Source: Salinimicrobium sp049680855
Lineage (GTDB): Bacteria; Bacteroidota; Bacteroidia; Flavobacteriales; Flavobacteriaceae
NCBI RefSeq assembly: GCF_049680855.1
Contig: NZ_JBMPGS010000004.1
Span: 124,001-188,000, forward strand
Length of the DNA: 64,000 bases
Direction: 5' to 3'
The notes under the pieces were generated by a model. The model saw only the letters and a list, made by a program, of their open reading frames with translations, was not told where the DNA came from and made no database searches. The position numbers and the translations under genes are program-made. Shown here one piece after another: positions 8,339-16,734 of this stretch; position 1 is the stretch's first letter, and each line of letters begins with the position of its first letter.

Positions 8339-8929
8339 ATGATGAAAAGCTATAATGAGAAAAGGGATTTCAGCAAAACCAGGGAACCTAAAGCAAATGC
8401 TGCCTCAAAGAAAAGAGAAGATGAGCCCATTTTTGTCATTCAGAAGCATGATGCTACCAATCTACATTATGATTTCCGGCTGGAGATTGATGGTACATTG
8501 AAATCCTGGTCGGTTCCCAAAGGCCCTAGCACCAATCCCGCCGTAAAAAGAATGGCCATCCCAACCGAAGATCATCCTATAGCCTATGCAGATTTTGAAG
8601 GCACCATTCCCGAAGGAGAATATGGCGGCGGTACCGTGATGATCTGGGATAAGGGTACAATTAAAAGTGACAAAAAAGATAAAGATGGTCGCCTGATTTC
8701 TCTTGAAGAAAGTTTCAAAAATGGCTCTTTGGAAGTAGTTTTAAATGGTAAGAAATTACAGGGAGGATACAACCTTGTAAAAATGAAAGGTGGTAAGATG
8801 AAGGGCAACTGGCTTTTAATGAAACAGGATGACGATTATGCCGATGCGCGTCGCAATCCTGTAAACACTCAACAAAATAGCGTGATAAGCGGTAGATCCC
8901 TGGCCGAAATCGAAAAAGAGGAAAAATAA
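8339..8929 (+). CDS. Stand-alone LigD 3'-phosphoesterase (PE) domain protein
   Basis: A 196-residue protein consisting of the PE domain normally found at the N-terminus of bacterial LigD. The active-site region FVIQKHDATNLHYDFRLE (about 34-51) carries the two histidines and the Asp/Arg cluster, and EDHPIAYADFEGTIPEGEYG (about 79-98) holds the second conserved histidine block. The family removes 3'-phosphates and 3'-ribonucleotides from DNA ends during end-joining repair. No ligase domain follows; a separate polymerase-domain gene starts 14 bases later, so the two form an operon. Ku and a ligase-domain protein are not in this window. Confidence 0.88.
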   Translation: MMKSYNEKRDFSKTREPKANAASKKREDEPIFVIQKHDATNLHYDFRLEIDGTLKSWSVPKGPSTNPAVKRMAIPTEDHPIAYADFEGTIPEGEYGGGTVMIWDKGTIKSDKKDKDGRLISLEESFKNGSLEVVLNGKKLQGGYNLVKMKGGKMKGNWLLMKQDDDYADARRNPVNTQQNSVISGRSLAEIEKEEK

Positions 8930-8943
8930 ACTAATAAAACAAT

Positions 8944-9771
8944 ATGGAACTGTCTGGTGTAGAAATATCACATCCTGAAAAGGTCATTTTTCCGAAGAAG
9001 AACATCACCAAAGGTGATATGGCTACTTATTATGATAAGATTGCAGATCAAATGTTGCCTTTTTTGAAGGACAGACCTCTCACTTTACACAGGTTTCCTT
9101 CCGGAATAGAGGAACAGGGATTTTATCAGAAAAATGCTTCAGATTACTTTCCCGATTACATTAAACGTGTTGAGATCGAGACTGAAGACGGCGTGAATAC
9201 GCAGATTATTTGCAACAATAAAAAGACATTGCTTTATCTTGTAAATCAAAACACAGTAGCATTCCACATCTGGCTAAGTAAAAAAGACAGGTTGAGACAG
9301 CCGGACAAAGTTGTCTTTGATCTAGACCCGCCCGAAAATTCTTTTGACAAAGTAAAAGAAGCAGCAAAAGTGCTGTGTAATTTTCTCAGGAAGAAGAAAA
9401 AGGAACCTCAGCTTATGTCAACCGGCCAAAGCGGTTTCCATCTTTTTTATGAGATTCGCCGCGGAAAAGATTTTGACGAAATAAAAAAGGAGCTTCGCGC
9501 TATGGCAGAGGAAGTCACTAGGCTACGACCAGATCTTCTCACCACCAAAATAAGGAAAGAACAGCGGGAAGGAAAAATCTTTGTAGATTACCTGCGTAAT
9601 GCCTATGCCCAAACAGCGGTTTGTCCTTTTTCCCTTCGGCCCAATGAAGAAGCCGGCATTGCCACCCCTTTAGAATGGGAAGAACTATCTAAAATGGAAA
9701 GTGCTTATCAATATAACTATGAAAATATTTTCAGAAGATTGGGACAAATAAAGAAGACCACAGAAAACTAA
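8944..9771 (+). CDS. Stand-alone LigD polymerase (primase-like) domain protein
   Basis: A 275-residue archaeo-eukaryotic-primase-type polymerase of the LigD Pol group. It has LTLHRFPSGI (about 42-51), GFYQKNA (about 56-62), the catalytic aspartates in VVFDLDPPE (about 124-132), and STGQSGFHLFY (about 161-171) matching the conserved S/T-x-G-x-G-x-H segment. LigD Pol adds ribo- or deoxynucleotides at double-strand breaks. It sits directly behind the PE gene, and together they cover two of the three LigD domains as separate polypeptides. The third (ATP-dependent ligase) must be encoded elsewhere if the pathway is complete. Confidence 0.88.
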   Translation: MELSGVEISHPEKVIFPKKNITKGDMATYYDKIADQMLPFLKDRPLTLHRFPSGIEEQGFYQKNASDYFPDYIKRVEIETEDGVNTQIICNNKKTLLYLVNQNTVAFHIWLSKKDRLRQPDKVVFDLDPPENSFDKVKEAAKVLCNFLRKKKKEPQLMSTGQSGFHLFYEIRRGKDFDEIKKELRAMAEEVTRLRPDLLTTKIRKEQREGKIFVDYLRNAYAQTAVCPFSLRPNEEAGIATPLEWEELSKMESAYQYNYENIFRRLGQIKKTTEN

Positions 9772-9793
9772 GGACTCCTGCAACTCATGATCT

Positions 9794-9808
9794 AAAAATG
9801 CCATTTTT
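9794..9808. repeat. AAAAATGNCATTTTT palindrome, copy 3
   Basis: An exact AAAAATG-C-CATTTTT copy, 22 bases after the LigD-Pol stop codon and about 75 bases ahead of ykvA. Confidence 0.65.
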
Positions 9809-9884
9809 GAAGCCTTTTATAGAGAAGAGATTCAACAGCTTTAGGTAAAAAATTGAACAAAAAAAAATATAAAAATCACACAAA

Positions 9885-10301
9885 ATGAAGAATATAAGCC
9901 AAGAACAGGCCAGTAAAGAATTACATAAAGAAGCCGAAAATGTGGAGGAAAAAGACCTGGATAGAGTCCTGAGTAAAAAAGAGAAGATCGAGAATAAGAT
10001 CCTAAACAATGAAACGGTGGAGAAGTACGTGGAGAAAGGAAAAATGATGTTTTCTCTCATCAACGACTATAGAAAGGGGAATTATACCGAAGTTCCCTGG
10101 AAGACAATTGCCGCAGTGGCCGGGGCACTCCTTTACGTGCTAAATCCGTTGGACCTTATCCCCGATTTCATTCCTGTAATAGGAATGTTGGACGATGCTT
10201 CAGTCCTTGCTGTTTGTCTCAAACTGGTTAATGACGACCTTGAGAAATATACGGACTGGAAATTAAATTCCTCTTCAGAAGAAGTTGGATCACCGGCATA
10301 A
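9885..10301 (+). CDS. YkvA/DUF1232 family membrane protein
   Basis: A 138-residue protein. The first 60 residues are highly charged and probably coiled; the DUF1232 core follows at about 75-115 (VAGALLYVLNPLDLIPDFIP, then GMLDDASVLAVCLK). The family is widespread and of unknown function, with one or two short hydrophobic segments around the conserved NPxDLIPDFIP loop. It follows the LigD gene pair on the same strand after 113 bp and may be read with it, although one palindrome copy lies between them. Confidence 0.85.
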   Translation: MKNISQEQASKELHKEAENVEEKDLDRVLSKKEKIENKILNNETVEKYVEKGKMMFSLINDYRKGNYTEVPWKTIAAVAGALLYVLNPLDLIPDFIPVIGMLDDASVLAVCLKLVNDDLEKYTDWKLNSSSEEVGSPA

Positions 10302-10317
10302 AAGAATTATTCAGAAA

Positions 10318-10352
10318 AAAAGGAGGAAAATTAAGCTGATTTTCCTCCTTTT
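10318..10352. terminator. Bidirectional terminator between ykvA and icmF
   Basis: The arms 10318-10331 and 10339-10352 (AAAAGGAGGAAAAT and its complement) form a 14-bp stem with a 7-base loop, A-rich and T-rich at the ends, between two convergent genes. Confidence 0.9.
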
Positions 10353-10375
10353 TAATGCTTTAAATAATCCAGAAA

Positions 10376-13300
10376 CTACATATTTCGCCTGTACTGTCCT
10401 CCCACCTCAAAGAGAGCACTCGTAATTTGACCCAACGAGCAGGACTTTGTGGCTTCCATAAGAACTTCAAAAATGTTTTCATTTTGAACAGCAGCTTTTT
10501 TCACTTCTTCCAGGGCTGCTTCGGCTTTTTCTTCCTTGGCCTTGTGTAAATCCTGCAGCGTTTTGATCTGGTTTTGCTTTTCTTCTTCCGTAGCTCTAAT
10601 TACCTCACCCGGTGTCACAGTTGGTGAACCGGTAGAACTTAAGAAGGTATTCACTCCAATAATTGGGAAGTCACCATTATGTTTCAGGGTTTCATAATAC
10701 AAACTTTCCTCCTGAATTTTGCTACGCTGGTACATGGTTTCCATAGCTCCCAGCACTCCGCCGCGCTCTGTGATCCTGTCAAACTCCTGAAGTACTGCTT
10801 CCTCCACAAGATCTGTAAGCTCTTCAATAATAAATGATCCCTGGATTGGGTTTTCGTTTTTCGCCAGTCCCAGTTCCTTGTTAATGATCAATTGAATAGC
10901 CATGGCCCTTCTTACAGAAGCTTCTGTAGGCGTAGTGATCGCCTCATCATATGCGTTTGTATGCAGCGAGTTACAATTGTCATAAATTGCATATAATGCC
11001 TGCAGTGTAGTTCTGATATCATTAAAATCGATTTCCTGGGCATGTAAAGATCGCCCGGAAGTCTGGATATGATACTTCAGCATTTGAGCCCGCGGATTTG
11101 CATTGTATTTGTACTTCAATGCTTTGGACCAAATTTTCCTTGCTACACGTCCTATAACCGCATATTCGGGATCAATCCCGTTGGAGAAAAAGAAAGACAG
11201 GTTTGGACCAAATTTGTTGATGTCCATCCCGCGACTTAAATAATACTCTACATAGGTAAATCCATTGGCCAATGTTAGTGCCAGCTGAGTAATTGGATTT
11301 GCACCAGCTTCAGCAATGTGATATCCTGAAATTGAAACCGAATAAAAATTGCGCACCTGTTCAGCAATAAAATATTCCTGAACATCTCCCATAAGCCGCA
11401 GGGCAAATTCTGTGGAAAAAATACAGGTATTCTGTGCCTGGTCTTCCTTCAAAATATCTGCCTGTACGGTTCCCCGAACCTGGTTTAACGTCCGTTTCTT
11501 GATATCCTGATATACATCCTGCGGCAATACCTGATCACCGGTGACTCCGAGTAACATGAGCCCAAGACCATTGTTCCCTTCAGGAAATTCTCCCCTGTAT
11601 TTTGGCTGATCTTCTTCCTTTCCGGAATAAATCTTAGCAATTTTTTCTTTTACCTCTTTTTCGAGTCCGTTCTCAACGATGAATTTTTCACACTGCTGAT
11701 CGATGGCTGCGTTCATGAAAAATCCAAGCAGCATTGGTGCCGGTCCATTGATCGTCATACTCACCGAAGTTAATGGATCTGCAAGGTCAAAGCCGGAATA
11801 GAGTTTTTTTGCATCATCAAGACAACAAATGGAAACTCCTGCGTTTCCAATCTTTCCGTAAATATCTGGCCGGTGATCGGGATCATTCCCATATAATGTA
11901 ACCGAATCGAATGCTGTGGAAAGGCGTTTTGCTGGTAAGCCCATGCTCACGTAGTGAAAGCGCCTGTTGGTACGTTCAGGAGAACCTTCGCCGGCAAACA
12001 TACGTGTTGGGTCTTCTCCCTGTCGCTTAAATGGATAAAGTCCTGCGGTATAGGGAAATTCCCCGGGAACATTTTCCTGCAGACACCACTGTAGAATGTC
12101 ACCCCATGCTTTATATTTTGGCAACGCCACCTTCGCTATTTGAGTATGCGACAAAGATTCGGAATGGGTTTCGATCTTTATTTCTTTATCACGCACCTTA
12201 AAACTATAGACGGGATTTTTATATTTGTTGACCTTATCATCCCATCCGGTTATGATTTCCCAGTTGTAAGGATCCAGATCCATCTTTACTCTATCAAATT
12301 CTTTCTTCAACAGTCCTACGAGATCATTATTTTCTTCGGTAGAGCTGTCGCGCAGACTTTCTTCTTCAAGTCCGAATTTATTTAACCCGATATTTACTCC
12401 GGTTACAGATTCGATCGTCTTATATATCCCGTAAAGTTTTTGAGCAACTTCAGCCTGTGACGCTGCTTTCTCATCATAAGACCTGTTATTCTCTGAAATT
12501 TCAGAAAGGTAGCGTGTTCGGTTTGGTGGGATCACAAAGATCTTTTCACTCATCCCCTTTGAGATCTCAAAAGTGGAATTCAATTTAGAGCCGGTTTTTT
12601 CGTCTATTTTATCCATGATCTCCCGGTAAAGCGTATTCATCCCGGGATCATTGAATTGCGAAGCAATTGTACCGAACACAGGAAGTGTATCAGGATTGGA
12701 ATGCCATAGCCCGTGATTTCGTTGATACTGTTTCTTCACATCCCGAAGCGCATCCAGGGCACCTCTTTTATCAAATTTATTGATCGCCACCAGGTCGGCA
12801 AAATCTAGCATGTCTATTTTCTCCAGCTGCGTTGCCGCACCAAATTCCGGCGTCATTACATAAAGTGAAACATCAGAATGTTCAAGGATTTCTGTATCAG
12901 ACTGCCCAATTCCTGAAGTTTCAAGAATGATCAAATCAAAACGAGCAGCTTTTAAAACCTCGATAGCTTCGGCTACATATTTAGAAAGAGCGAGATTAGA
13001 TTGTCTTGTTGCGAGAGATCTCATGTAGACCCTCGAATTATTAATAGAATTCATTCTAATCCTGTCCCCCAGCAAGGCACCGCCGGTTTTCCGCTTCGAT
13101 GGATCCACCGAAATAATTCCAATAGTCTTCTCCGGAAAATCGATTAAAAAACGTCTCACCAGTTCATCAACCAATGAAGATTTACCTGCACCACCGGTAC
13201 CGGTAATTCCAAGAACAGGAATTTCAGTCGATTTATTGGCTTCATGAATGCTTTCCAGAGCGCTTTTTGCAACCTCCGGAAAATTTTCAGCAGCAGAAAT

Positions 13301-13807
13301 CACTCTCGCAATTGCGCCAGATTTTTTAGCAGAAAGGTCTTTAACTTCCCCGTTCAGGCTGTCACCCAATGGATAATCTGATAATTTTACAAGATCATTG
13401 ATCATACCCTGCAGTCCTAGTTCCCTTCCATCATCTGGAGAATATATCCTGGTGATCCCGTAATCCTGCAGTTCCTTAATCTCTTCGGGAAGGATCACTC
13501 CACCGCCGCCGCCAAAGATCTTGATATGACCCGCTCCCTTTTCCCTAAGCAGGTCATACATATATTTGAAATACTCGGTATGGCCGCCCTGGTAAGAAGT
13601 CATTGCGATGGAATTCGCATCTTCCTGGATCGCACAATTTACCACCTCCTCCACACTGCGGTCATGGCCAAGATGTATCACCTCGACTCCTGTAGATTGG
13701 ATGATACGCCTCATTATATTGATGGCAGCATCGTGGCCGTCAAAAAGGGAGGCTGCCGTTACTATTCGTACTTTATTGCTGGGTTTATAAGGAGCTTGTT
13801 GTTCCAT
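10376..13807 (-). CDS. icmF: Fused isobutyryl-CoA mutase IcmF (B12 domain, GTPase chaperone, mutase)
   Basis: An 1143-residue three-part protein. Residues about 10-145 are a cobalamin-binding domain with SLFDGHDAAI supplying the cobalt-ligating histidine. Residues about 195-430 are a MeaB-like G domain with Walker A GITGTGGAGKSS, then SVDPSKRKTGGALLGDR and NKFD. Residues about 560-1060 are the mutase TIM barrel, with FPYTAGLYPFKRQGEDPTR and GTVQADILKEDQAQNT. The YPF and Q residues there are those of isobutyryl-CoA-type rather than methylmalonyl-CoA-type mutases. It interconverts isobutyryl-CoA and n-butyryl-CoA (possibly also pivalyl or isovaleryl substrates) using adenosylcobalamin. Single-gene unit. 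No B12 riboswitch was seen upstream. Confidence 0.92.
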   Translation of the reverse strand: MEQQAPYKPSNKVRIVTAASLFDGHDAAINIMRRIIQSTGVEVIHLGHDRSVEEVVNCAIQEDANSIAMTSYQGGHTEYFKYMYDLLREKGAGHIKIFGGGGGVILPEEIKELQDYGITRIYSPDDGRELGLQGMINDLVKLSDYPLGDSLNGEVKDLSAKKSGAIARVISAAENFPEVAKSALESIHEANKSTEIPVLGITGTGGAGKSSLVDELVRRFLIDFPEKTIGIISVDPSKRKTGGALLGDRIRMNSINNSRVYMRSLATRQSNLALSKYVAEAIEVLKAARFDLIILETSGIGQSDTEILEHSDVSLYVMTPEFGAATQLEKIDMLDFADLVAINKFDKRGALDALRDVKKQYQRNHGLWHSNPDTLPVFGTIASQFNDPGMNTLYREIMDKIDEKTGSKLNSTFEISKGMSEKIFVIPPNRTRYLSEISENNRSYDEKAASQAEVAQKLYGIYKTIESVTGVNIGLNKFGLEEESLRDSSTEENNDLVGLLKKEFDRVKMDLDPYNWEIITGWDDKVNKYKNPVYSFKVRDKEIKIETHSESLSHTQIAKVALPKYKAWGDILQWCLQENVPGEFPYTAGLYPFKRQGEDPTRMFAGEGSPERTNRRFHYVSMGLPAKRLSTAFDSVTLYGNDPDHRPDIYGKIGNAGVSICCLDDAKKLYSGFDLADPLTSVSMTINGPAPMLLGFFMNAAIDQQCEKFIVENGLEKEVKEKIAKIYSGKEEDQPKYRGEFPEGNNGLGLMLLGVTGDQVLPQDVYQDIKKRTLNQVRGTVQADILKEDQAQNTCIFSTEFALRLMGDVQEYFIAEQVRNFYSVSISGYHIAEAGANPITQLALTLANGFTYVEYYLSRGMDINKFGPNLSFFFSNGIDPEYAVIGRVARKIWSKALKYKYNANPRAQMLKYHIQTSGRSLHAQEIDFNDIRTTLQALYAIYDNCNSLHTNAYDEAITTPTEASVRRAMAIQLIINKELGLAKNENPIQGSFIIEELTDLVEEAVLQEFDRITERGGVLGAMETMYQRSKIQEESLYYETLKHNGDFPIIGVNTFLSSTGSPTVTPGEVIRATEEEKQNQIKTLQDLHKAKEEKAEAALEEVKKAAVQNENIFEVLMEATKSCSLGQITSALFEVGGQYRRNM

Positions 13808-13956
13808 GCTGAATTTTAATATTTAGTGCCTGCAATTTACGAATTTCGGAATGAAGTATCCATTATTCTAATTCTTTTCAAAAATGACATAAACAGCCAA
13901 ACTTCTTGAAACACCATTCTAACTTTTGTTTATGATTTCCTCCTCCTATAATTCGA

Positions 13957-13964
13957 TATCTTTG
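13957..13964 (+). promoter_or_regulatory. -7 promoter box of the DUF4197 gene
   Basis: TATCTTTG matches TAnnTTTG and ends 14 bases before the start codon at 13979, so the 5' leader would be only a few bases. Confidence 0.55.
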
Positions 13965-13978
13965 AAAAAAGCGAAAAA

Positions 13979-14686
13979 ATGAGAAAATTTCTACTACTAT
14001 TACTGATAATTTCATTTTCATCCTGTGCCGAGTTACAGCAAATTGCAAGTCAACTTCCACAGGAAGGCGGCTACGGAATTTCAAATCAGGAAATTGCCGG
14101 CGGACTTAAGCAGGCACTACAAAAAGGAATTGACACCCGCGTCACCGAGCTTACCGCAGAAGGAGGCTTCTTCAGAAATGAACTGGTAAGGATCACCCTG
14201 CCGCCCGAACTTCAAAAGGTAGATCGCACCCTAAGCGATGTGGGCCTGGACGCTCTTGCAGATGAAGGTTTGAAAGTTCTAAATCGCGCAGCCGAAGAAG
14301 CTGTGAAAGAAGCCACTCCTATCTTTGTAAATGCTGTGCAGGAAATAACGTTTACAGATGCCCGGAACATTTTACTTGGTGATGATCGTGCGGCAACCAA
14401 TTATCTTTCAGGAAAAACCAGTGATGAATTGTACACTCGCTTTAATCCCGTGGTACAGAATTCCCTGGACAAAGTTGGAGCCACGCAGGTTTGGACCAAT
14501 ATTATTAACAGGTATAACAGCCTCCCTCTTTCCTCTAATGTAAACCCCGATCTCGCCGACTATGTAACTCAGGAAGCGCTGCAAGGGGTTTTTACGATGA
14601 TCGCCGTTGAAGAAAAAGAAATCAGAACCCAATTTTCGGCTCGAACTACAGATCTTCTAAAAAGAGTATTTGCATTACAAGATTGA
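13979..14686 (+). CDS. DUF4197 family lipoprotein
   Basis: A 235-residue protein. The signal LLLLLIISFSSCAELQQ gives a lipobox with Cys16. The body has the DUF4197 features ISNQEIAGGLKQALQKGI (about 35-52), VRITLPPELQKV (about 71-82) and FNPVVQNSLDKVG (about 152-164), ending in RTTDLLKRVFALQD. It is likely a periplasm- or surface-facing lipoprotein of unknown function, mostly alpha-helical. Divergent from icmF with its own promoter. Confidence 0.85.
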   Translation: MRKFLLLLLIISFSSCAELQQIASQLPQEGGYGISNQEIAGGLKQALQKGIDTRVTELTAEGGFFRNELVRITLPPELQKVDRTLSDVGLDALADEGLKVLNRAAEEAVKEATPIFVNAVQEITFTDARNILLGDDRAATNYLSGKTSDELYTRFNPVVQNSLDKVGATQVWTNIINRYNSLPLSSNVNPDLADYVTQEALQGVFTMIAVEEKEIRTQFSARTTDLLKRVFALQD

Positions 14687-14813
14687 CCTCAACCCATTAC
14701 AAACTGATTATCAATACTTTAAATGTAAATATTTTAACAACAAAAGGTATAAATCGAGCACATTTTACCATAATCTTAACTGATGGTTAATACCACTTCC
14801 ACCTTATGAAAGA

Positions 14814-14821
14814 TATCTTTG
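14814..14821 (+). promoter_or_regulatory. -7 promoter box of the Lacal_2735-type gene
   Basis: TATCTTTG matches TAnnTTTG and lies 15 bases before the ATG at 14837. Confidence 0.55.
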
Positions 14822-14836
14822 TATTAATAGATTGAA

Positions 14837-15031
14837 ATGCACATGTTTAGATTATTTGAACCACGTACCAGCCTCGATAGATTACGAGAGAAGTATTCCA
14901 TTCTCATGCGCCGGGCCTACGAAATTGCTCTGGTAGATAAATCAAGAAGTGACCTTTTAAATGATAAAGCCTGTAAAATCCTTCAGGAAATAAGGCATAT
15001 GGAGCATCAGGAGCTTTGTAAAGACAAATGA
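14837..15031 (+). CDS. Lacal_2735 family small protein
   Basis: A 64-residue, strongly charged, helical protein (FRLFEPRTSLDRLREKYSIL, then MRRAYEIALVDKSRSDLLNDKA). It resembles the short flavobacterial family named after Lacal_2735: a short hydrophobic start, a coiled helix pair, and no known activity. An ATG two codons in (14843) is also possible. Its last 25 bases overlap the 3' end of the convergent BtuF-like gene. Confidence 0.7.
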   Translation: MHMFRLFEPRTSLDRLREKYSILMRRAYEIALVDKSRSDLLNDKACKILQEIRHMEHQELCKDK

Positions 15032-15819
15032 AGGCTTTTAAAGTATTTAAAGGCATTTATTAGCCTGGAGCCATACCAGCTAAAATATTCACCATCCACC
15101 AGGATCACATCAACACCGGGAAGTTCTTTTTTAAGTTCTTCTTTATGGCTTTCTTTGAAAGGAAAAGGCTCTGAAGAAAGCATCAATAGCTGCACATCTT
15201 TCTCTTCCATTTCTGACAATTTTATCTCTGGATATCGTGATTCCTCTTCTAAAAAGACATTTTGAAACCGGTTTATCTCCAGTAAATAATTGATAAAAGT
15301 TCCTTTCCCGGCCGCCATCCAAGGTTTCTTCCAAATCATATACGCCACTCTTCGAAAAGATTTCTTCTGAATAAAGTTTTGAAAATCATTAAAACGAATC
15401 CTGATCTTTTCTTCTATTTCTGAAGCTTTTGCTCCTACTTTAAAGATTTCCCCATATTGCCTTATCAACTCCAGGGAATCGTCCAGGTTTTCAATATTAG
15501 AAACATGCACAGGAGCAATTTTTTCAAGTTCCAATACCATTTCTTTAGTGTTCTCTTCTTTATTACAGAGAATAATATCCGGTTCCAGGGCTTTGATCCG
15601 GTCGAAATGTACATTTTTAGTTCCCCCGACAATTTTTTTCTCCTTCCGCAGCTCTTTTGGATGCACACAAAACTTCGTGATGCCCAAAATGTCATCTTTT
15701 AGCCCAAGATCTACTAAAAGTTCGGTCTGGCTAGGTACTAAAGAAACAATTCGGCAGGGTGTTCCAGAAATTTCCATTTCCCTGTTTAACTGATCAAGAA
15801 TCTTCCTCGTTTTTGCCAT
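15007..15819 (-). CDS. Cytoplasmic BtuF-like helical-backbone metal receptor protein
   Basis: A 270-residue protein of the periplasmic-binding-protein-like fold used for cobalamin and siderophores. Motifs are RIVSLVPSQTELLVDLGLKDDILGIT at about 23-48, then VGGTKNVHFDRIKALEPDIIL (about 64-84) and RRVAYMIWKKPWMAAGKGTFI. No signal peptide or lipobox is present: the N-terminus MAKTRKILDQLNREM is charged. It is therefore unlike transporter-bound BtuF and probably acts in the cytoplasm. No permease or ATPase gene of that class is nearby. Ligand unknown; cobinamide/cobalamin handling is a guess from the family. Confidence 0.7.
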   Translation of the reverse strand: MAKTRKILDQLNREMEISGTPCRIVSLVPSQTELLVDLGLKDDILGITKFCVHPKELRKEKKIVGGTKNVHFDRIKALEPDIILCNKEENTKEMVLELEKIAPVHVSNIENLDDSLELIRQYGEIFKVGAKASEIEEKIRIRFNDFQNFIQKKSFRRVAYMIWKKPWMAAGKGTFINYLLEINRFQNVFLEEESRYPEIKLSEMEEKDVQLLMLSSEPFPFKESHKEELKKELPGVDVILVDGEYFSWYGSRLINAFKYFKSLHLSLQSS

Positions 15820-15865
15820 TTTTAGAATCTAGGTGTTTCAGATTTCAGGGAATATTCAGCAGCAA

Positions 15866-16690
15866 TTAAAGGAGCGCTGACATTTGCTGCTGTACCTCTT
15901 CAGCTTTAAGCGCTGCCGCTTCAGCAAAATCTTTTCCTTCTGAAGCATAAATGATTCCACGGGAAGAATTGATCAACAGCCCAACATTATCATTCATACC
16001 GAATTTGCAGACTTCTTCCAGATTTCCTCCCTGTGCACCTACGCCGGGCACAAGAAAGAAATTATGTGGTATGATCTTTCTTATCTCAGCAATATATTCG
16101 GCTTTTGTGGCGCCAACCACATACATGAGATTTTCTGAATTTTTCCAGCTTTTGGAAACCTGCAGCACCTTTTTGTAGAGTTCTGTTTCAGAAATTTTCT
16201 GTGTTTGAAAGTCAAATGCGCCTTCGTTAGAAGTTAAAGCTAACAAAATCGTGTGCTTATTCTTGTGCGCCAAAAATGGTTCTACGGAATCCCGGCCCAT
16301 ATAAGGCGCCACGGTTACAGAATCAAAGTCCAGATCTTCAAAAAAGGCTTTCGCATACATGCCCGAAGTATTACCAATATCTCCCCTTTTTGCATCGGCA
16401 ATGGTGAAAATTTCAGAATGATTCTCATTAAGATATTTGATCGTTTCCCCCAGTGCCTGCCAGCCTTTTACCCCATGCGCTTCGTAGAAGGCCGTATTTG
16501 GTTTATAGGCAACGGCGAGATGATGCGTGGCACCAATGATGGCTTTATTGAATTCAAAAATGGGATCTTCGCTGTCCAATAGATGCTTCGGAATTTTATT
16601 TAGATCAACATCTAAACCTATGCAGAGAAATGATTTTTTCTTTCTGATTTGTTCTACAAGCTGCTGGGTGGTCATAAGGTTTTGATTCAA
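15866..16690 (-). CDS. pyrF: Orotidine 5'-phosphate decarboxylase
   Basis: A 274-residue OMP decarboxylase of the longer type 2 group. FLCIGLDVDLNKIP (about 20-33) begins the barrel, the catalytic segment is IADAKRGDIGNTSGMYAKA (about 98-116), and FLVPGVGAQGG (about 214-224) binds phosphate. It decarboxylates OMP to UMP, the last step of pyrimidine synthesis. It lies downstream of prfA on the same strand, separated by a hairpin. Confidence 0.93.
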   Translation of the reverse strand: MNQNLMTTQQLVEQIRKKKSFLCIGLDVDLNKIPKHLLDSEDPIFEFNKAIIGATHHLAVAYKPNTAFYEAHGVKGWQALGETIKYLNENHSEIFTIADAKRGDIGNTSGMYAKAFFEDLDFDSVTVAPYMGRDSVEPFLAHKNKHTILLALTSNEGAFDFQTQKISETELYKKVLQVSKSWKNSENLMYVVGATKAEYIAEIRKIIPHNFFLVPGVGAQGGNLEEVCKFGMNDNVGLLINSSRGIIYASEGKDFAEAAALKAEEVQQQMSALL

Positions 16691-16696
16691 AAAAGA

Positions 16697-16724
16697 AAAG
16701 CTGCCGAAGAATTGCGGCAGCTTT
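16697..16724 (-). terminator. Terminator hairpin between prfA and pyrF
   Basis: A perfect 10-bp stem (AAAGCTGCCG / CGGCAGCTTT) with an 8-base loop, about 10 bases past the prfA stop and just ahead of pyrF. Transcription of pyrF may depend on readthrough or on a promoter within this short gap. Confidence 0.8.
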
Positions 16725-16734
16725 GAATTATGTT

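Noticed and set aside
13808..13956. Possible cobalamin riboswitch ahead of icmF
   Set aside because: The region is too short and no B12-box-like sequence was seen.
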